NCBI GenBank assembly: GCA_029946105.1
Contig: JAQSDW010000044.1
Coordinates: 8,930 to 60,876 of the forward strand
Direction: 5' to 3'
DNA length: 51,947 nucleotides
DNA from: Reyranella sp.
Lineage (GTDB): Bacteria > Pseudomonadota > Alphaproteobacteria > Reyranellales > Reyranellaceae
Shown: positions 15,470 through 25,202 of the stretch, piece by piece
How the letters are laid out: each line of letters opens with the position of its first letter
Position numbering within the stretch: the stretch's first letter is position 1
Position numbers and translations under genes: made by a program
The notes under the pieces: model-generated
Seen by the model: only the letters and a program-made list of their open reading frames with translations
What the model was told of the DNA's origin: nothing
Databases searched by the model: none

Positions 15470-16555
15470 TCAGGTGGAACGCGGGAACAGGGTGGGACGG
15501 GCATCGGCGGCGAGCGTGCAATAGATGCGGGCCGCGTCGGCCGCTGCGGCGCGGCGCGGCTCGACGATCTTGAGCGAGGCGCCGTCGGCGGTGCGGGCCT
15601 CGTGTACGAGTTGCGCGCCGATTGGCAGGCTGAGCCCGGGCTCGATCTTCCAGGCGTTGGGGCCGGGGACCGACGAGAGCGCGAGCTGTTCCGGGCGCAC
15701 CGATATCAGCACGGCCGCGCCGACACCGATCCCGGTCGGCGCGGCCAGGCTGAGGCTGGCGCCGGCATCCAAGGCCACGGTCGCCGTGCCGTTGCGGAGA
15801 GCGGCGACCTTGCCGTTCATGAGGTTGGTCGTGCCGATGAAGCCGTTGACGAACAGGGTCTGCGGCCGGTCGTAGATCGCGACCGGCGTGTCGAACTGCT
15901 CGACCTGGCCCTTGTTCATGACGGCGATGCGATCGGCGACGCTCATCGCCTCGTCCTGGTCGTGCGTCACCAGGATGGTGGTGAGGCCGAGCGTGCGCTG
16001 AAGGCGCTTGACCTCGATCTGCATGTCGAGCCGGAGGTTGCGGTCGAGGGCGGCGAACGGCTCGTCGAGCAAGAGAATGGACGGCTCGACGGCGAGGGCG
16101 CGGGCGAGCGCCACGCGCTGCTGCTGGCCGCCCGACAGCTGGCGCGGCAGGCGCTCGCGGAAACCGCCGAGTTGCACGACATCGAGGAACCGGGAGACGC
16201 GAGCCTGGACCTCGGGCCCCCGCGCGCCGCGGGCCCGCAGGCCATAGGCCACGTTCTCCGCCACGGTCATATGCGGGAAGAGAGCGTAGTTCTGGAAGAC
16301 GATGCCGATGTTGCGCTGGTTGGCGGGCAGGTGGTCGATGGTGGCGCCGTCGACCCGCACGCGTCCGGCGGCCTGACGCACAAAGCCCGCGATCACGCGG
16401 AGCAGGGTGGTCTTGCCGCAGCCCGACGGCCCCAGCAGGGCCACGACCTCGCCCGGCTCGATGGCGAGCGTCACGCCATCGACGGCGAGCGCCTGGCCAT
16501 AGCGGACCGTCAGGTCCTCGACGTCGAGTGTCCGGGCTGCCGGGGTCGATTGCAT
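15470..16555 (-). CDS. ABC transporter ATPase, PotA-like
   Basis: A 361-residue ATPase with Walker A GPSGCGKTT (residues 42-50), Q-loop FQNYALFPHM, signature LSGGQQQR, Walker B ILLLDEPFAALD and H-loop THDQDEA, followed by a C-terminal TOBE-type regulatory domain. It energises the importer encoded downstream. It is the promoter-proximal gene of the eight-gene leftward operon, with GAGGAGG 6-7 nt before the ATG at 16555. It is divergent from a GntR regulator, and the intervening 146 bp hold a paired palindromic site likely to control both units. Confidence 0.93.
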   Translation of the reverse strand: MQSTPAARTLDVEDLTVRYGQALAVDGVTLAIEPGEVVALLGPSGCGKTTLLRVIAGFVRQAAGRVRVDGATIDHLPANQRNIGIVFQNYALFPHMTVAENVAYGLRARGARGPEVQARVSRFLDVVQLGGFRERLPRQLSGGQQQRVALARALAVEPSILLLDEPFAALDRNLRLDMQIEVKRLQRTLGLTTILVTHDQDEAMSVADRIAVMNKGQVEQFDTPVAIYDRPQTLFVNGFIGTTNLMNGKVAALRNGTATVALDAGASLSLAAPTGIGVGAAVLISVRPEQLALSSVPGPNAWKIEPGLSLPIGAQLVHEARTADGASLKIVEPRRAAAADAARIYCTLAADARPTLFPRST

Positions 16556-16652
16556 GCCGCGCCTCCTCGTGAAAACGAGGCAAGGGGCGTGCCAAAGGAA
16601 GGTCGGTGCGAGGTCTGGAAATATCGAAGGCGAGTGACAAGATGGCCCGTTT

Positions 16653-16681
16653 TGTGCACATATGAATCCAGAATGTGCACA
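16653..16681. promoter_or_regulatory. Twin TGTGCACA operator
   Basis: Two identical perfect palindromes TGTGCACA lie at 16653-16660 and 16674-16681, exactly 21 bp start to start, which places them on the same face of the helix. They are 21 bp from the preferred start of the GntR gene and about 100 bp from the potA-like start. The arrangement is what a dimeric GntR/FCD regulator acting cooperatively and autoregulating would use. The match of site to regulator is inference. Confidence 0.6.
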
Positions 16682-16701
16682 TTATTCTGCCAACCCTGAC
16701 C

Positions 16702-17451
16702 ATGGCCCAATCGCACAAGAAACCGCCGCGCAAGACACTCCGGCCGCGCAAGGGTGACGTGGCCATCGACAAGGCGGTCTACGACGCCATCCGCCGGGCC
16801 ATGCTGATGGGGCGCCTGCTGCCCGGCACGAAGCTCAAGGAACCGGCTCTGGGACGGGTGCTGAATGTGAGCCGCGAGCGCGTCCGCAAGGCGCTGCATC
16901 GGCTGGTCCACGAGGGCTGGCTCGAGGCCGTGCCCAATCGAGGCACCTTCGTGCCGGCGCTGACGATCGGCGAAGTCCGCGAGATCTACGACGTGCGCAC
17001 GATGCTGGAGACCGCCATCGTCGGCAGGCTTTGCGCCGAGCTTGGCACCGCCGCGGCGCAACGCCTGAAGGCGCACGTTGCCGAGGAGCGCCAGGCCGTC
17101 CGGACCGACGATCGTGTCCGCCTGTTTGGCCTCTCGGGCGAGTTCCACGTGCTGTTGGCCGAGCTTTGCCAGAACGAGCAGCTCACGAAATTGCTGCGTG
17201 GCCTGCTGACCCGCTCGACGATGCACTTCTCGCTCGCGGCTCCGGAGCGCTTTCAGAATTGCGCGGGTCCGCACGATCACGCCGACATCGTGAAGGCGAT
17301 CCTGGCGCGGGATGCAAAAAAGGCGGCCAAGCTGATGCTCGACCACCTTTTGGGTCTCGTTGAGATGCAATCGGCGTGGCAGCCACCGCCGAGCCCGATG
17401 CGGCTCGAGGAGGCGTTCCGCGGGATCGCCGCTGCGAAGCGCCCGCTTTAG
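16702..17451 (+). CDS. GntR/FadR-family (FCD) transcriptional regulator
   Basis: A 249-residue regulator with an N-terminal winged helix (residues 22-85, including LGRVLNVSRERVRKALHRL) and a C-terminal all-helical FCD ligand domain (residues 90-215). Possible metal-ligand residues of the FCD domain are visible in GEFHVLLAEL, and His residues in PHDHADIVKAI. I chose the ATG at 16702; the GTG at 16675 would lie inside the operator palindrome. It is divergent from the potABCD-allA-PuuE operon and is probably its ligand-responsive repressor. FCD regulators usually bind small carboxylates, in line with a ureide or carboxylate pathway. Confidence 0.9.
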   Translation: MAQSHKKPPRKTLRPRKGDVAIDKAVYDAIRRAMLMGRLLPGTKLKEPALGRVLNVSRERVRKALHRLVHEGWLEAVPNRGTFVPALTIGEVREIYDVRTMLETAIVGRLCAELGTAAAQRLKAHVAEERQAVRTDDRVRLFGLSGEFHVLLAELCQNEQLTKLLRGLLTRSTMHFSLAAPERFQNCAGPHDHADIVKAILARDAKKAAKLMLDHLLGLVEMQSAWQPPPSPMRLEEAFRGIAAAKRPL

Positions 17452-17463
17452 CCAGGCCTGCCC

Positions 17464-18471
<1,008 letters not shown>

Positions 18472-18483
18472 GTCTTTCCTCCG

Positions 18484-20496
18484 TTAATTTGCCAGGCGGC
18501 GTGCCTCTGCGGCGATCGCCTCGGCGGTGATGCCGAAATGCTTGTAAAGATCGGTGGCCTTGGCCGATGCGCCAAAGCCCTTCATGCCGACGAAGGCGCC
18601 CCGGCTTCCCAGCCAGCGCTCCCAGCCGAAGCTGCTCGCCGCTTCACAGGCGACGCGGACAGTACCGTCGCCGCCCAGGACAGTGCTCCGGTATGAAGCG
18701 TCCTGCGCGGCAAATAGTTCCCACGATGGCATCGAGACCACTGACGCCGCGATGCCGTCCTTGGCCAGCAGGTCGCGGGCGGTCAGCGCCAGTTGAACCT
18801 CGGAGCCCGAGGCGATCAGGCGAACGCTGGCCGAAGCATCGCCGGCGAGAATGTAGGCGCCGCGGGCGCACAGGTTTTCCTCGCCATCCTGATCATCATG
18901 AGTGCCGCGCACGGTCGGCAGGTTCTGGCGCGTGAGCGCGATGACACTGGGTGTGTGCAACGACTCGAGTGCGAGCTGCCAGCACTCCGCCGTCTCGATG
19001 GCGTCGGCCGGGCGCAGCACCCGGAGATTGGGAATGGCGCGCAGTGCCGCCAGATGCTCGACCGGCTGATGCGTCGGGCCGTCTTCGCCGAGGCCGATCG
19101 AATCGTGGGTCATCACATAGATGACGCGCAGGCCCATCAGCGCCGAGAGGCGGATGGAACCGCGGCAGTAATCGGTGAACACCAGGAACGTGCCGCCGTA
19201 GGGGATCACCCCGCCATGCAGCGCCATGCCGTTCATGGCTGCGGCCATCGCATGCTCGCGGATGCCGTAATAGATGTAGCGACCGCCGGCATCGCCGCGG
19301 GTCACCGGCTTCAGGGTGGCCGTCTTGGTGTTGTTCGAGCCGGTGAGGTCGGCCGAGCCGCCGATCGTGTCGGGAAGCAGCGGGTTGATGACCTCAAGCA
19401 CTTCCTGGCTCGACTTGCGGGTGGCCCACGCCGGCTTGTCGGCGGCAGCCTTGGCCTTGAACGCCGCGATCGCCTCGCCCACGGAGGCGGGGATCTCGCC
19501 GCGCTGGCGGCGGGCGAATTCCGTCCGTTCCTCGGCGCTTACCTCCGCCAGCCGCTTGGCCCACTTGCGTCGTGCCGTCTTGCCGCGCGCGCCGATCTTT
19601 CGCCATGCCGAGAAAATCGCCTCGGGAATATCGAACGGGCCGTGGTTCCAGCCGAGCTTTTCGCGCGCGCCCGCGACCTCGTCCTTGCCGAGCGGCGAGC
19701 CGTGCGTGGCCGCGGTGCCGGCCTTGGTCGGCGCGCCGTAGCCGATCACCGTCTTGCAAGCGATCAGCGACGGCCTGTCGGTGATATTGCGCGCCTTGCG
19801 GATGGCGCGGGCGACCGCGTCGGCATCGTGGCCGTCGACCGCCAGCACGTGCCAGCCCGCGGCGGCGAAGCGCTTCTTGTGGTCCTCGGAGGTGCTGAGC
19901 GATGTGGCGCCGTCGATCGAAATACCATTGTCGTCGAACAGCACGATCAGGCGGCCGAGGCCGAGATGTCCCGCCAGTGTGATCGCCTCCTGGCCGACGC
20001 CTTCCATCAAGCAGCCGTCGCCGGCGATGACATAGGTGAAGTGGTCGACGAGGTCGCGTCCGAAGCGCTCGGCCAGCAGGCGCTCGGCGATCGCGAAGCC
20101 GACCGAATTGCCCAGGCCCTGTCCCAGCGGACCGGTCGTGGTCTCGATGCCGCTGGCGTGACCGTACTCGGGGTGGCCGGCAGTGCGACTGCCGAGTTGC
20201 CGGAAGTTTTTCAGTTCGTCGAGCGTCATGTCGGCGTAGCCGGTCAGATGCAGCAGCGCGTAGAGCAGCATCGAGCCATGGCCGGCCGACAGGATGAAGC
20301 GGTCGCGATCGGGCCAGTTGGGCTCGGACGAATCGAACTTCAGGAATTTCGAGAACAGCACGGTGGCGACATCGGCCATGCCCATCGGCATGCCGGGATG
20401 GCCCGAGTCAGCCTGCTGCACGGCGTCCATGGCGAGAGCCCTGATGGCATTCGCCATGTCACGTGGGGCGGCGGTCTGATTGGTCATTTTGTGCAT
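18484..20496 (-). CDS. tkt: Transketolase
   Basis: A 670-residue thiamin-diphosphate enzyme transferring two-carbon ketol units in the pentose phosphate and, where present, Calvin pathways. Conserved parts are the N-terminal [36 protein letters not shown], the ThDP motif beginning GDGCLMEG and ending in DDNGISIDG, the pyrimidine-domain [18 protein letters not shown], and a normal C-terminal domain. The start is ATG 20496 or the ATG at 20487; neither has a clear Shine-Dalgarno site. Full family length. It leads the tkt-gap unit. Confidence 0.96.
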   Translation of the reverse strand: MHKMTNQTAAPRDMANAIRALAMDAVQQADSGHPGMPMGMADVATVLFSKFLKFDSSEPNWPDRDRFILSAGHGSMLLYALLHLTGYADMTLDELKNFRQLGSRTAGHPEYGHASGIETTTGPLGQGLGNSVGFAIAERLLAERFGRDLVDHFTYVIAGDGCLMEGVGQEAITLAGHLGLGRLIVLFDDNGISIDGATSLSTSEDHKKRFAAAGWHVLAVDGHDADAVARAIRKARNITDRPSLIACKTVIGYGAPTKAGTAATHGSPLGKDEVAGAREKLGWNHGPFDIPEAIFSAWRKIGARGKTARRKWAKRLAEVSAEERTEFARRQRGEIPASVGEAIAAFKAKAAADKPAWATRKSSQEVLEVINPLLPDTIGGSADLTGSNNTKTATLKPVTRGDAGGRYIYYGIREHAMAAAMNGMALHGGVIPYGGTFLVFTDYCRGSIRLSALMGLRVIYVMTHDSIGLGEDGPTHQPVEHLAALRAIPNLRVLRPADAIETAECWQLALESLHTPSVIALTRQNLPTVRGTHDDQDGEENLCARGAYILAGDASASVRLIASGSEVQLALTARDLLAKDGIAASVVSMPSWELFAAQDASYRSTVLGGDGTVRVACEAASSFGWERWLGSRGAFVGMKGFGASAKATDLYKHFGITAEAIAAEARRLAN

Positions 20497-20703
20497 ACGC
20501 CGTAGGTTTTTCGGGGGCGGCGCGCAACATGCCGACCGTACTTTGGCGCGTCAATGCGCAAAACCTCGCGCGCGGCCAACATCTTGCGGCGAGCGTTGCT
20601 CCACAGGGCCTAGATGTTGACCGGTCCCGGCCCCGCAACTTATCCTTACCCGATGGAGCAGATGCAGCCGGGAGACCAACTGCGATCCGCCGGCGGGGGG
20701 GCG

Positions 20704-20937
20704 ATGTCCAAGGCAGCCAGTGCGAAGGACCGCGTGGACAATGCGCTCAGCCGGCTGGAATCGATGGTCGAGGAGCGGTTGCGCGCCGAATCGACCCGTG
20801 CCGACGAGATGGCCAAGCGCCTCAGCAAGCTGGAACGACAGCACGACGAATTGAAGAAAGTCGCGATGGATGTCGAAGGACGGCTGGAGCGGGCGATGGA
20901 GTACATTCGCTCGCTGCTCGCCGCCGATCAGGAATAG
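20704..20937 (+). CDS. Small coiled-coil protein (DUF4164-like)
   Basis: A 77-residue, highly charged helical protein with heptad-like spacing from about residue 8 to the end (ALSRLESMVEERLRAESTR, then MAKRLSKLERQHDEL). It resembles the DUF4164-type proteins that sit just upstream of zapA in many alphaproteobacteria. The function is not established; its place next to zapA suggests a role near division, which is inference. The start is uncertain: ATG 20704 matches the usual family beginning, but the frame is open from ATG 20614 and ATG 20653. It has no signal peptide or membrane segment. Confidence 0.65.
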   Translation: MSKAASAKDRVDNALSRLESMVEERLRAESTRADEMAKRLSKLERQHDELKKVAMDVEGRLERAMEYIRSLLAADQE

Positions 20938-21044
20938 CCGATCCACCGAGCCGTCCAACGCTGGTGATGCTTCGCCCTACGCGACGTGCCAGACTACGCG
21001 TCCCCTCGAACGCCGATAAGGCGCAAAAAAAGGAGTAGCGGACA

Positions 21045-21377
21045 ATGCCGCAGGTATCGATTCAGATCGCCAATCGCACCTACGAGCTCGCCTGTGGCGA
21101 CGGCGAGGAAGAGCGCGTCCAGGAACTCGCGGCCTATGTCGACGAAAAGGTCTGCGAACTGCGCAAGCAGCTGCCTGGTGCGCCCGAAATCAAGCTGATG
21201 ATCTTCGCCTCATTGCTGCTGGCCGAGGAGAGTCGCGAAGCGCGCGGTGTCGCCAAGGCCGCCGAAAATGCGCGTGCAAGCGCCACCGACAGTGCCGAGA
21301 CGCTGGCCACGGCGCTCGAGGACCTGATCACGGCCCGCGTCGACAAGATGAGCAAGAAGGTAGGCGGTGTGGCCTGA
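21045..21377 (+). CDS. zapA: Cell division protein ZapA
   Basis: A 110-residue ZapA, which binds and bundles FtsZ filaments at midcell. The N-terminal globular part begins VSIQIANRTYELACGDGEE and leads into the tetramerising helix, with EIKLMIFASLLLAEE as the conserved dimer segment, then a long Ala/Glu coiled coil (SATDSAETLATALEDLITAR). AAAGGAG precedes the ATG at 21045 by about 9 nt. It lies upstream of the 6S RNA and fau genes, an arrangement widespread in proteobacteria. Confidence 0.92.
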   Translation: MPQVSIQIANRTYELACGDGEEERVQELAAYVDEKVCELRKQLPGAPEIKLMIFASLLLAEESREARGVAKAAENARASATDSAETLATALEDLITARVDKMSKKVGGVA

Positions 21378-21446
21378 AAGCCGGCCTCGGACCTTATCGG
21401 CGAGGCGCTCATTGCGGTGCCTGCCCCGAGTGCCTAGATTGGAGGC

Positions 21447-21611
21447 GGGGCGGATTTCTGCGCGGCGCGTGGTTCGCTTAAAACCCCGGGGCCAATAAGA
21501 ACTCCCGGGAACTGTTCCTGATTGGGATCTTGGTCCCGATCACACGGTGCCCACCTGCACTAGCAGGCCTTGGAGGTCTTACGGACTATCGGCCCATCGT
21601 GGAGCCGCCCC
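21447..21611 (+). ncRNA. ssrS: 6S RNA candidate
   Basis: The gap between zapA and fau, the usual home of 6S RNA, folds as expected by hand. A closing stem pairs GGGGCGG (21447-21453) with CCGCCCC (21605-21611). A perfect apical hairpin pairs ATTGGGA (21521-21527) with TCCCGAT (21534-21540) around a 6-nt loop. Between them lie partly paired purine- and pyrimidine-rich segments that could form the promoter-mimic bubble. The span of about 165 nt fits the family. 6S RNA binds sigma-70 RNA polymerase in slow growth. The exact ends are approximate. Confidence 0.68.
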
Positions 21612-21632
21612 ACTTCGATTGCCATTCCCGAC

Positions 21633-22223
21633 ATGAACCCGATCGACGCCAAACGCTCTCTGCGTACCGCCATGTTTGCCCGGCGCGGTGCCCTCTCCGA
21701 GGAGGAGCGCGACGTGGCGGCCGCCGGTCTGCTCGCCACCATGCGCCGGGAACGTCCGATCGAAACGGCCGGATTGGTGTCGGGTTTGGTGGTTTCGGGC
21801 TTCTGGCCGATCAAGGACGAGATCGACATCCGGCCGCTGATGGCCGAGCTGCATGATCAGGGCTGCCAACTGGCGCTTCCGGTGGTGCAGGGGCGGGGAC
21901 TGCCGCTGCTTTTTCGTAGCTGGCGCCTGGGCGATCCGCTCGAAGCGGGTGTCTTCGGCACGCTGCAGCCCTCGGCGGAGCACAAGACGCTCGAGCCCGA
22001 TGCACTGCTGGTTCCCCTGCTGGCGTGCGACGCGGAGGGCTGGCGCCTGGGCTATGGCGGCGGCTTCTACGACCGCACGCTGCTCGGCCTGCGGCAGCGG
22101 CGCAAAGTGACGGCCGTCGGCGTCGGCTTCGACGGCCAGATCGTGCCGGAAGTGCCGCATGGGCCGGACGACCAGCGCCTGGATTGGATGTTGACCGACC
22201 GGCGTGCTTGCGCCTTTGTCTAG
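21633..22223 (+). CDS. fau: 5-formyltetrahydrofolate cyclo-ligase
   Basis: A 196-residue enzyme that converts 5-formyl-THF to 5,10-methenyl-THF with ATP, recycling a folate storage form. Typical elements are the N-terminal Arg-rich helix (IDAKRSLRTAMFARRGALSE), WPIKDEIDIRPL, and the C-terminal nucleotide-binding block CDAEGWRLGYGGGFYDRTL followed by AVGVGFDGQIV. The ATG at 21633 gives the family start; the longer frame from 21570 would run into the 6S RNA. It starts 21 nt after the predicted 6S RNA end, the classical ssrS-fau pairing, so the two may share a transcript. Confidence 0.93.
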   Translation: MNPIDAKRSLRTAMFARRGALSEEERDVAAAGLLATMRRERPIETAGLVSGLVVSGFWPIKDEIDIRPLMAELHDQGCQLALPVVQGRGLPLLFRSWRLGDPLEAGVFGTLQPSAEHKTLEPDALLVPLLACDAEGWRLGYGGGFYDRTLLGLRQRRKVTAVGVGFDGQIVPEVPHGPDDQRLDWMLTDRRACAFV

Positions 22224-22226
22224 CGC

Positions 22227-23033
22227 ATGAAAGTTCTGTTTTGTGGTGACATCGTGGGCCGCGCCGGCCGGGATGCGGTGACCAAGGAAATCCCGCGGCT
22301 GCGCCGCGAGCTCGGGCTCGATTTCGTGGTCGTGAACGGCGAGAACGCGGCGGCGGGCTTCGGCATTACCGCGAAGATTTGCAGCGAGCTTCACGAGGCC
22401 GGAGTCGATTGCATCACCACCGGCAACCATGCCTGGGACCAGCGCGAGATCATTCCCTACATGGCCCAGGACAAGCGGCTGTTGCGGCCGATCAACTTTC
22501 CGCCTGGCACGCCGGGTTGGGGCGCCAACATGTTCCAGACCGCCCGCGGCCAGAAGATCGTCGTCATCAATGTGATGTGCCGGCTGTTCATGGACGCCCT
22601 CGACGATCCGTTCCGCGCCCTCGATGCCGAACTCGGCAAGTATGGGCTGGGCCGCTCGGCCCACTTCATCCTGGTCGACGTTCACGGCGAGGCGACCAGC
22701 GAGAAGCAGTCGGTGGGTCACTACTGCGACGGCCGCGTCTCTGCAGTATTGGGCACCCACAGCCACGTTCCCACGGCCGACTCCTGGGTGCTGCCCGGCG
22801 GCACCGCCTACCAGACCGATGTCGGCATGTGTGGTGACTACGATTCGGTGATCGGCATGAAGAAAGACGTCGCCGTCCAACGCTTCATCCGGAAAATGCC
22901 CGGCGAGCGCCTGTCGCCGGCCGAGGGCGAGGGAACTTTGTGCGCGGCACTGGTCGAAACCGACGACAAGACCGGCCTGGCCCGGTCGGTCCGGCCTCTC
23001 CGCCTGGGGGGCCGCCTACCGCCTGCCGGCTAG
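22227..23033 (+). CDS. YmdB-type (TIGR00282) metallophosphoesterase
   Basis: A 268-residue calcineurin-like phosphoesterase of the YmdB family, whose characterised member hydrolyses 2',3'- and 3',5'-cyclic nucleotides. Metal-binding motifs are FCGDIVGRAGRDA (Asp), VVNGENAAAGFG (Asn/Glu), TTGNHAWDQRE (Asn-His), VDVHGEATSEK (His) and GTHSHVPTAD (His-x-His), giving a complete di-metal site. TDVGMCGDYDSVIG is also typical. It starts 3 bp after fau ends, so it is co-transcribed. It acts in the cytoplasm, having no signal peptide. Confidence 0.92.
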   Translation: MKVLFCGDIVGRAGRDAVTKEIPRLRRELGLDFVVVNGENAAAGFGITAKICSELHEAGVDCITTGNHAWDQREIIPYMAQDKRLLRPINFPPGTPGWGANMFQTARGQKIVVINVMCRLFMDALDDPFRALDAELGKYGLGRSAHFILVDVHGEATSEKQSVGHYCDGRVSAVLGTHSHVPTADSWVLPGGTAYQTDVGMCGDYDSVIGMKKDVAVQRFIRKMPGERLSPAEGEGTLCAALVETDDKTGLARSVRPLRLGGRLPPAG

Positions 23034-23050
23034 GTTGCAGCATCTTGTAT

Positions 23051-23112
23051 CCCACAGGGGTCGTTCGCAGCTATTAGAAGTGTCTTAAAGACGGTCGTTG
23101 ACGGCCTGTGGG
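23051..23112 (+). other. Long inverted repeat in a structured non-coding gap
   Basis: CCCACAGG (23051-23058) and CCTGTGGG (23105-23112) are perfect 8-bp complements enclosing 46 nt. Inside is a small hairpin, GTCT-TAA-AGAC, and GGTCGTT occurs twice (23059-23065 and 23094-23100). No open frame with a ribosome site covers it. It may be part of a structured leader or sRNA in the 302-bp gap between the phosphodiesterase and yebC genes. Confidence 0.45.
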
Positions 23113-23183
23113 GAATTCGGCATCCTCTTGATGTTAAACGATTTTTCGCTGCGTTGGCGGACTGTCTTCAAGGTTAGAGGGGG

Positions 23184-23211
23184 CGTCGGAATCTAGGTTC
23201 CGACGTTTTTT
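23184..23211 (+). terminator. Intrinsic terminator 1 of a tandem pair
   Basis: An 8-bp perfect stem pairs CGTCGGAA (23184-23191) with TTCCGACG (23198-23205) around a 6-nt loop and is followed directly by six T residues. It lies 150 nt after the phosphodiesterase stop, further than needed for that gene. Confidence 0.85.
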
Positions 23212-23212
23212 A

Positions 23213-23240
23213 GCGGGGGCTTCGGCCCCCGCCTTTTTTT
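23213..23240 (+). terminator. Intrinsic terminator 2 of a tandem pair
   Basis: An 8-bp perfect stem, GCGGGGGC with GCCCCCGC, closes on a UUCG tetraloop (23221-23224) and is followed by a run of seven T residues. It begins 1 nt after the first terminator's T tract, making a very strong double stop before yebC. Confidence 0.9.
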
Positions 23241-23335
23241 GTCCGCAAGCCCGCTTGGACGGTCTCTGATCCTCCCAAAACCCACGAGAAGTGGTATAGG
23301 CGGGCCTCCAAATCACTTAATCTGGTTGTCGGGCG

Positions 23336-24094
23336 ATGGCGGGGCATTCCCAATTCAAGAACATCATGCACCGCAAAGGGCGCCAAGACGCCCAGCGGGC
23401 CAAGATCTTCACCAAGGTCATCCGTGAAATCACCACGGCGGCGCGGCTCGGCGCGGCCGATCCCAGTGCCAACCCGCGCCTCCGCGCGGCGGTAATCGCG
23501 GCCCGCGACGCCAACATGACGCGCGACACGATCGATCGCGCCATCAAGCGCGGCTCGGGCACGGATGCGGACGCCAACTACGAGGAGGTCCGCTACGAAG
23601 GTTATGGGCCGGGCGGTGTGGCGCTGATCGTCGAGGGCTTGACCAACAACCGCAACCGCACCGCGGGCGAAGTACGGTCGAGCTTCAGCAAGTACGGCGG
23701 CAACCTCGGCGAATCCAACAGCGTGTCGTTCATGTTCGACCGCCTGGGCGAATTCCGCTTTCCGCTGTCCGTCGGCAGCGCCGACGATGTCCTCGAGAAG
23801 GCGATCGACGCCGGTGCCGACGACGTCGTGAGCGGTGAGGGCGAAGAAGGGGCGCACGAGATCTACTGCGCCCAGGACAGCTTCAATTCGGTGCGCGAGG
23901 CGCTCGAGAAATCGCTCGGGCAACCGGCGGTCGCCAAATTGACCTGGCGGCCGAAGACGACGGCGCCGGTCGACGGCGAGACGGTTCAAGCGCTGTTCAC
24001 TTTGATCTCCGCGCTCGAGGACAATGACGACGTGCAGAACGTCTACGCAAATTTCGAGGCATCCGACGATGCTCTTGCGAAGTTCGCGGCCTGA
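23336..24094 (+). CDS. YebC/TACO1-family transcriptional or translational regulator
   Basis: A 252-residue YebC-family protein. The N-terminus [18 protein letters not shown] and the block [20 protein letters not shown] are diagnostic, as is [20 protein letters not shown]. Members are described as DNA-binding regulators and, more recently, as ribosome-associated factors for proline-rich sequences. It leads the yebC-ruvCAB cluster, which is the common order. A double terminator upstream insulates it, so its promoter should lie in 23240-23335. Confidence 0.95.
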   Translation: MAGHSQFKNIMHRKGRQDAQRAKIFTKVIREITTAARLGAADPSANPRLRAAVIAARDANMTRDTIDRAIKRGSGTDADANYEEVRYEGYGPGGVALIVEGLTNNRNRTAGEVRSSFSKYGGNLGESNSVSFMFDRLGEFRFPLSVGSADDVLEKAIDAGADDVVSGEGEEGAHEIYCAQDSFNSVREALEKSLGQPAVAKLTWRPKTTAPVDGETVQALFTLISALEDNDDVQNVYANFEASDDALAKFAA

Positions 24095-24105
24095 AGCGTG
24101 ATGCA

Positions 24106-24597
24106 ATGAGATTGATCGGCCTCGATCCCGGTCTGCGGTTGACCGGCTGGGGCGTGATCGAGGTCGAGGGCAACCGTTTGCGGCATGTCGCGCACGGCGT
24201 CGTCAAGGTGCCGGTGGCGGGAACCTTGGCGGAGCGACTGCGGATACTGTTCGAAGGCGTGGCGGGCATCATCGAGGCGCAGCGTCCGCTGGAGGCCGCG
24301 GTCGAGGAGACCTTCGTGAACGCCAACCCAGGCTCGACCCTGAAGCTCGGCCAGGCGCGCGGCGTCGTGATGCTGGCGCCCGCTCGGGCCGGCCTGCCGG
24401 TTCACGAGTATGCGGCCAACCTGGTGAAGAAATCGGTGACCGGCGCCGGCCATGCCGACAAGCAGCAGATCGCCATGATGATCGGTCGCCTGCTGCCCGG
24501 CGTCGAGGCCACCAACGACGCCGCCGACGCGCTCGCCGTCGCAATCTGTCATGCCCATCACCGCGCCACGGCCAAGCGCATCGAGGCGGCGCTATGA
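24106..24597 (+). CDS. ruvC: Holliday junction endonuclease RuvC
   Basis: A 163-residue RuvC, the dimeric nuclease that resolves Holliday junctions with RuvAB. The acidic active site is seen in [16 protein letters not shown] (Asp7), AVEETFVN (Glu) and the C-terminal [14 protein letters not shown] (two Asp), so all catalytic acids are present. The conserved HADKQQIA lies before the last acidic block. It starts 11 bp after yebC, and its stop overlaps the ruvA start (ATGA). Confidence 0.97.
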   Translation: MRLIGLDPGLRLTGWGVIEVEGNRLRHVAHGVVKVPVAGTLAERLRILFEGVAGIIEAQRPLEAAVEETFVNANPGSTLKLGQARGVVMLAPARAGLPVHEYAANLVKKSVTGAGHADKQQIAMMIGRLLPGVEATNDAADALAVAICHAHHRATAKRIEAAL

Positions 24598-25202
24598 TCG
24601 CCAAGCTGAAGGGCGTGATCGACTCGGTCGATACCGACAGCGCGATCGTCGACGTCGGCGGCGTCGGCTATTTGGTGTCGGCGTCGGCCCGGACCCTGCG
24701 CGACCTCGTGGTCGGCACACCGGCCACGGTGCTGGTCGAGACCATCGTGCGCGAGGACGCCATCGCGCTCTACGGCTTCCTCGAGACTGCCGAACGCGAC
24801 TGGTTTCGCATCCTGACGACGGTGCAGGGTGTAGGCGCGCGCGTGGCGCTGTCGATCCTCTCAACGCTCTCGCCCGACGAGATCGCCCGCGCGATCGCGG
24901 CCCAGGATCGGGCCACGCTCAGCCGGCCGGCCGGCGTCGGGCCGAAACTCGCTGCGCGCCTGGCCACCGAACTCAAGGACAAGGCGGCCGCGTTCGGCAT
25001 TGCCTCGCCGGCGTCGAAGACAGCCGACGCCACGGCGGCGCCTGCTGGCTCGCTCAATGAAGACGCCGTGTCGGCCCTGGTGAACCTGGGCTATCGCCGT
25101 GTCGAGGCCTTCGGCGCGGTGGCGCGCGCGAGCCAGCGGCTGGGCGCGGAGGCCAAGCTCGATGCGGTGATCCGTGCCGGGCTGCAGGAGCTGGCCCGAT
25201 GA
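24594..25202 (+). CDS. ruvA: Holliday junction helicase subunit RuvA
   Basis: A 202-residue RuvA, the tetrameric junction-binding protein that loads RuvB. The OB-fold domain begins [20 protein letters not shown], the helix-hairpin-helix region includes [15 protein letters not shown] and [19 protein letters not shown], and the C-terminal RuvB-binding domain has [17 protein letters not shown]. It is coupled by 4-bp overlaps to both ruvC and ruvB. Confidence 0.97.
   Translation: MIAKLKGVIDSVDTDSAIVDVGGVGYLVSASARTLRDLVVGTPATVLVETIVREDAIALYGFLETAERDWFRILTTVQGVGARVALSILSTLSPDEIARAIAAQDRATLSRPAGVGPKLAARLATELKDKAAAFGIASPASKTADATAAPAGSLNEDAVSALVNLGYRRVEAFGAVARASQRLGAEAKLDAVIRAGLQELAR

Noticed and set aside
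14501..16699. A 732-codon plus-strand frame and a 685-codon minus-strand frame (14715-16772) over the transporter genes
   Set aside because: Both are out-of-frame shadows of the binding-protein and ATPase genes. They are rich in Arg, Ala, Asp and Gly and show no family signature.
16675..16701. An upstream GTG start for the GntR regulator
   Set aside because: It lies inside the second TGTGCACA palindrome and adds nine residues with no family support. ATG 16702 is preferred.
20485..20496. A TTGTGCAT-like element at the transketolase start, considered as another GntR operator
   Set aside because: It is not a complete TGTGCACA palindrome and there is no second copy at a fixed spacing.
18793..20505. 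A 570-codon plus-strand frame antisense to transketolase
   Set aside because: Transketolase is unmistakable on the minus strand. The antisense frame has no motifs.
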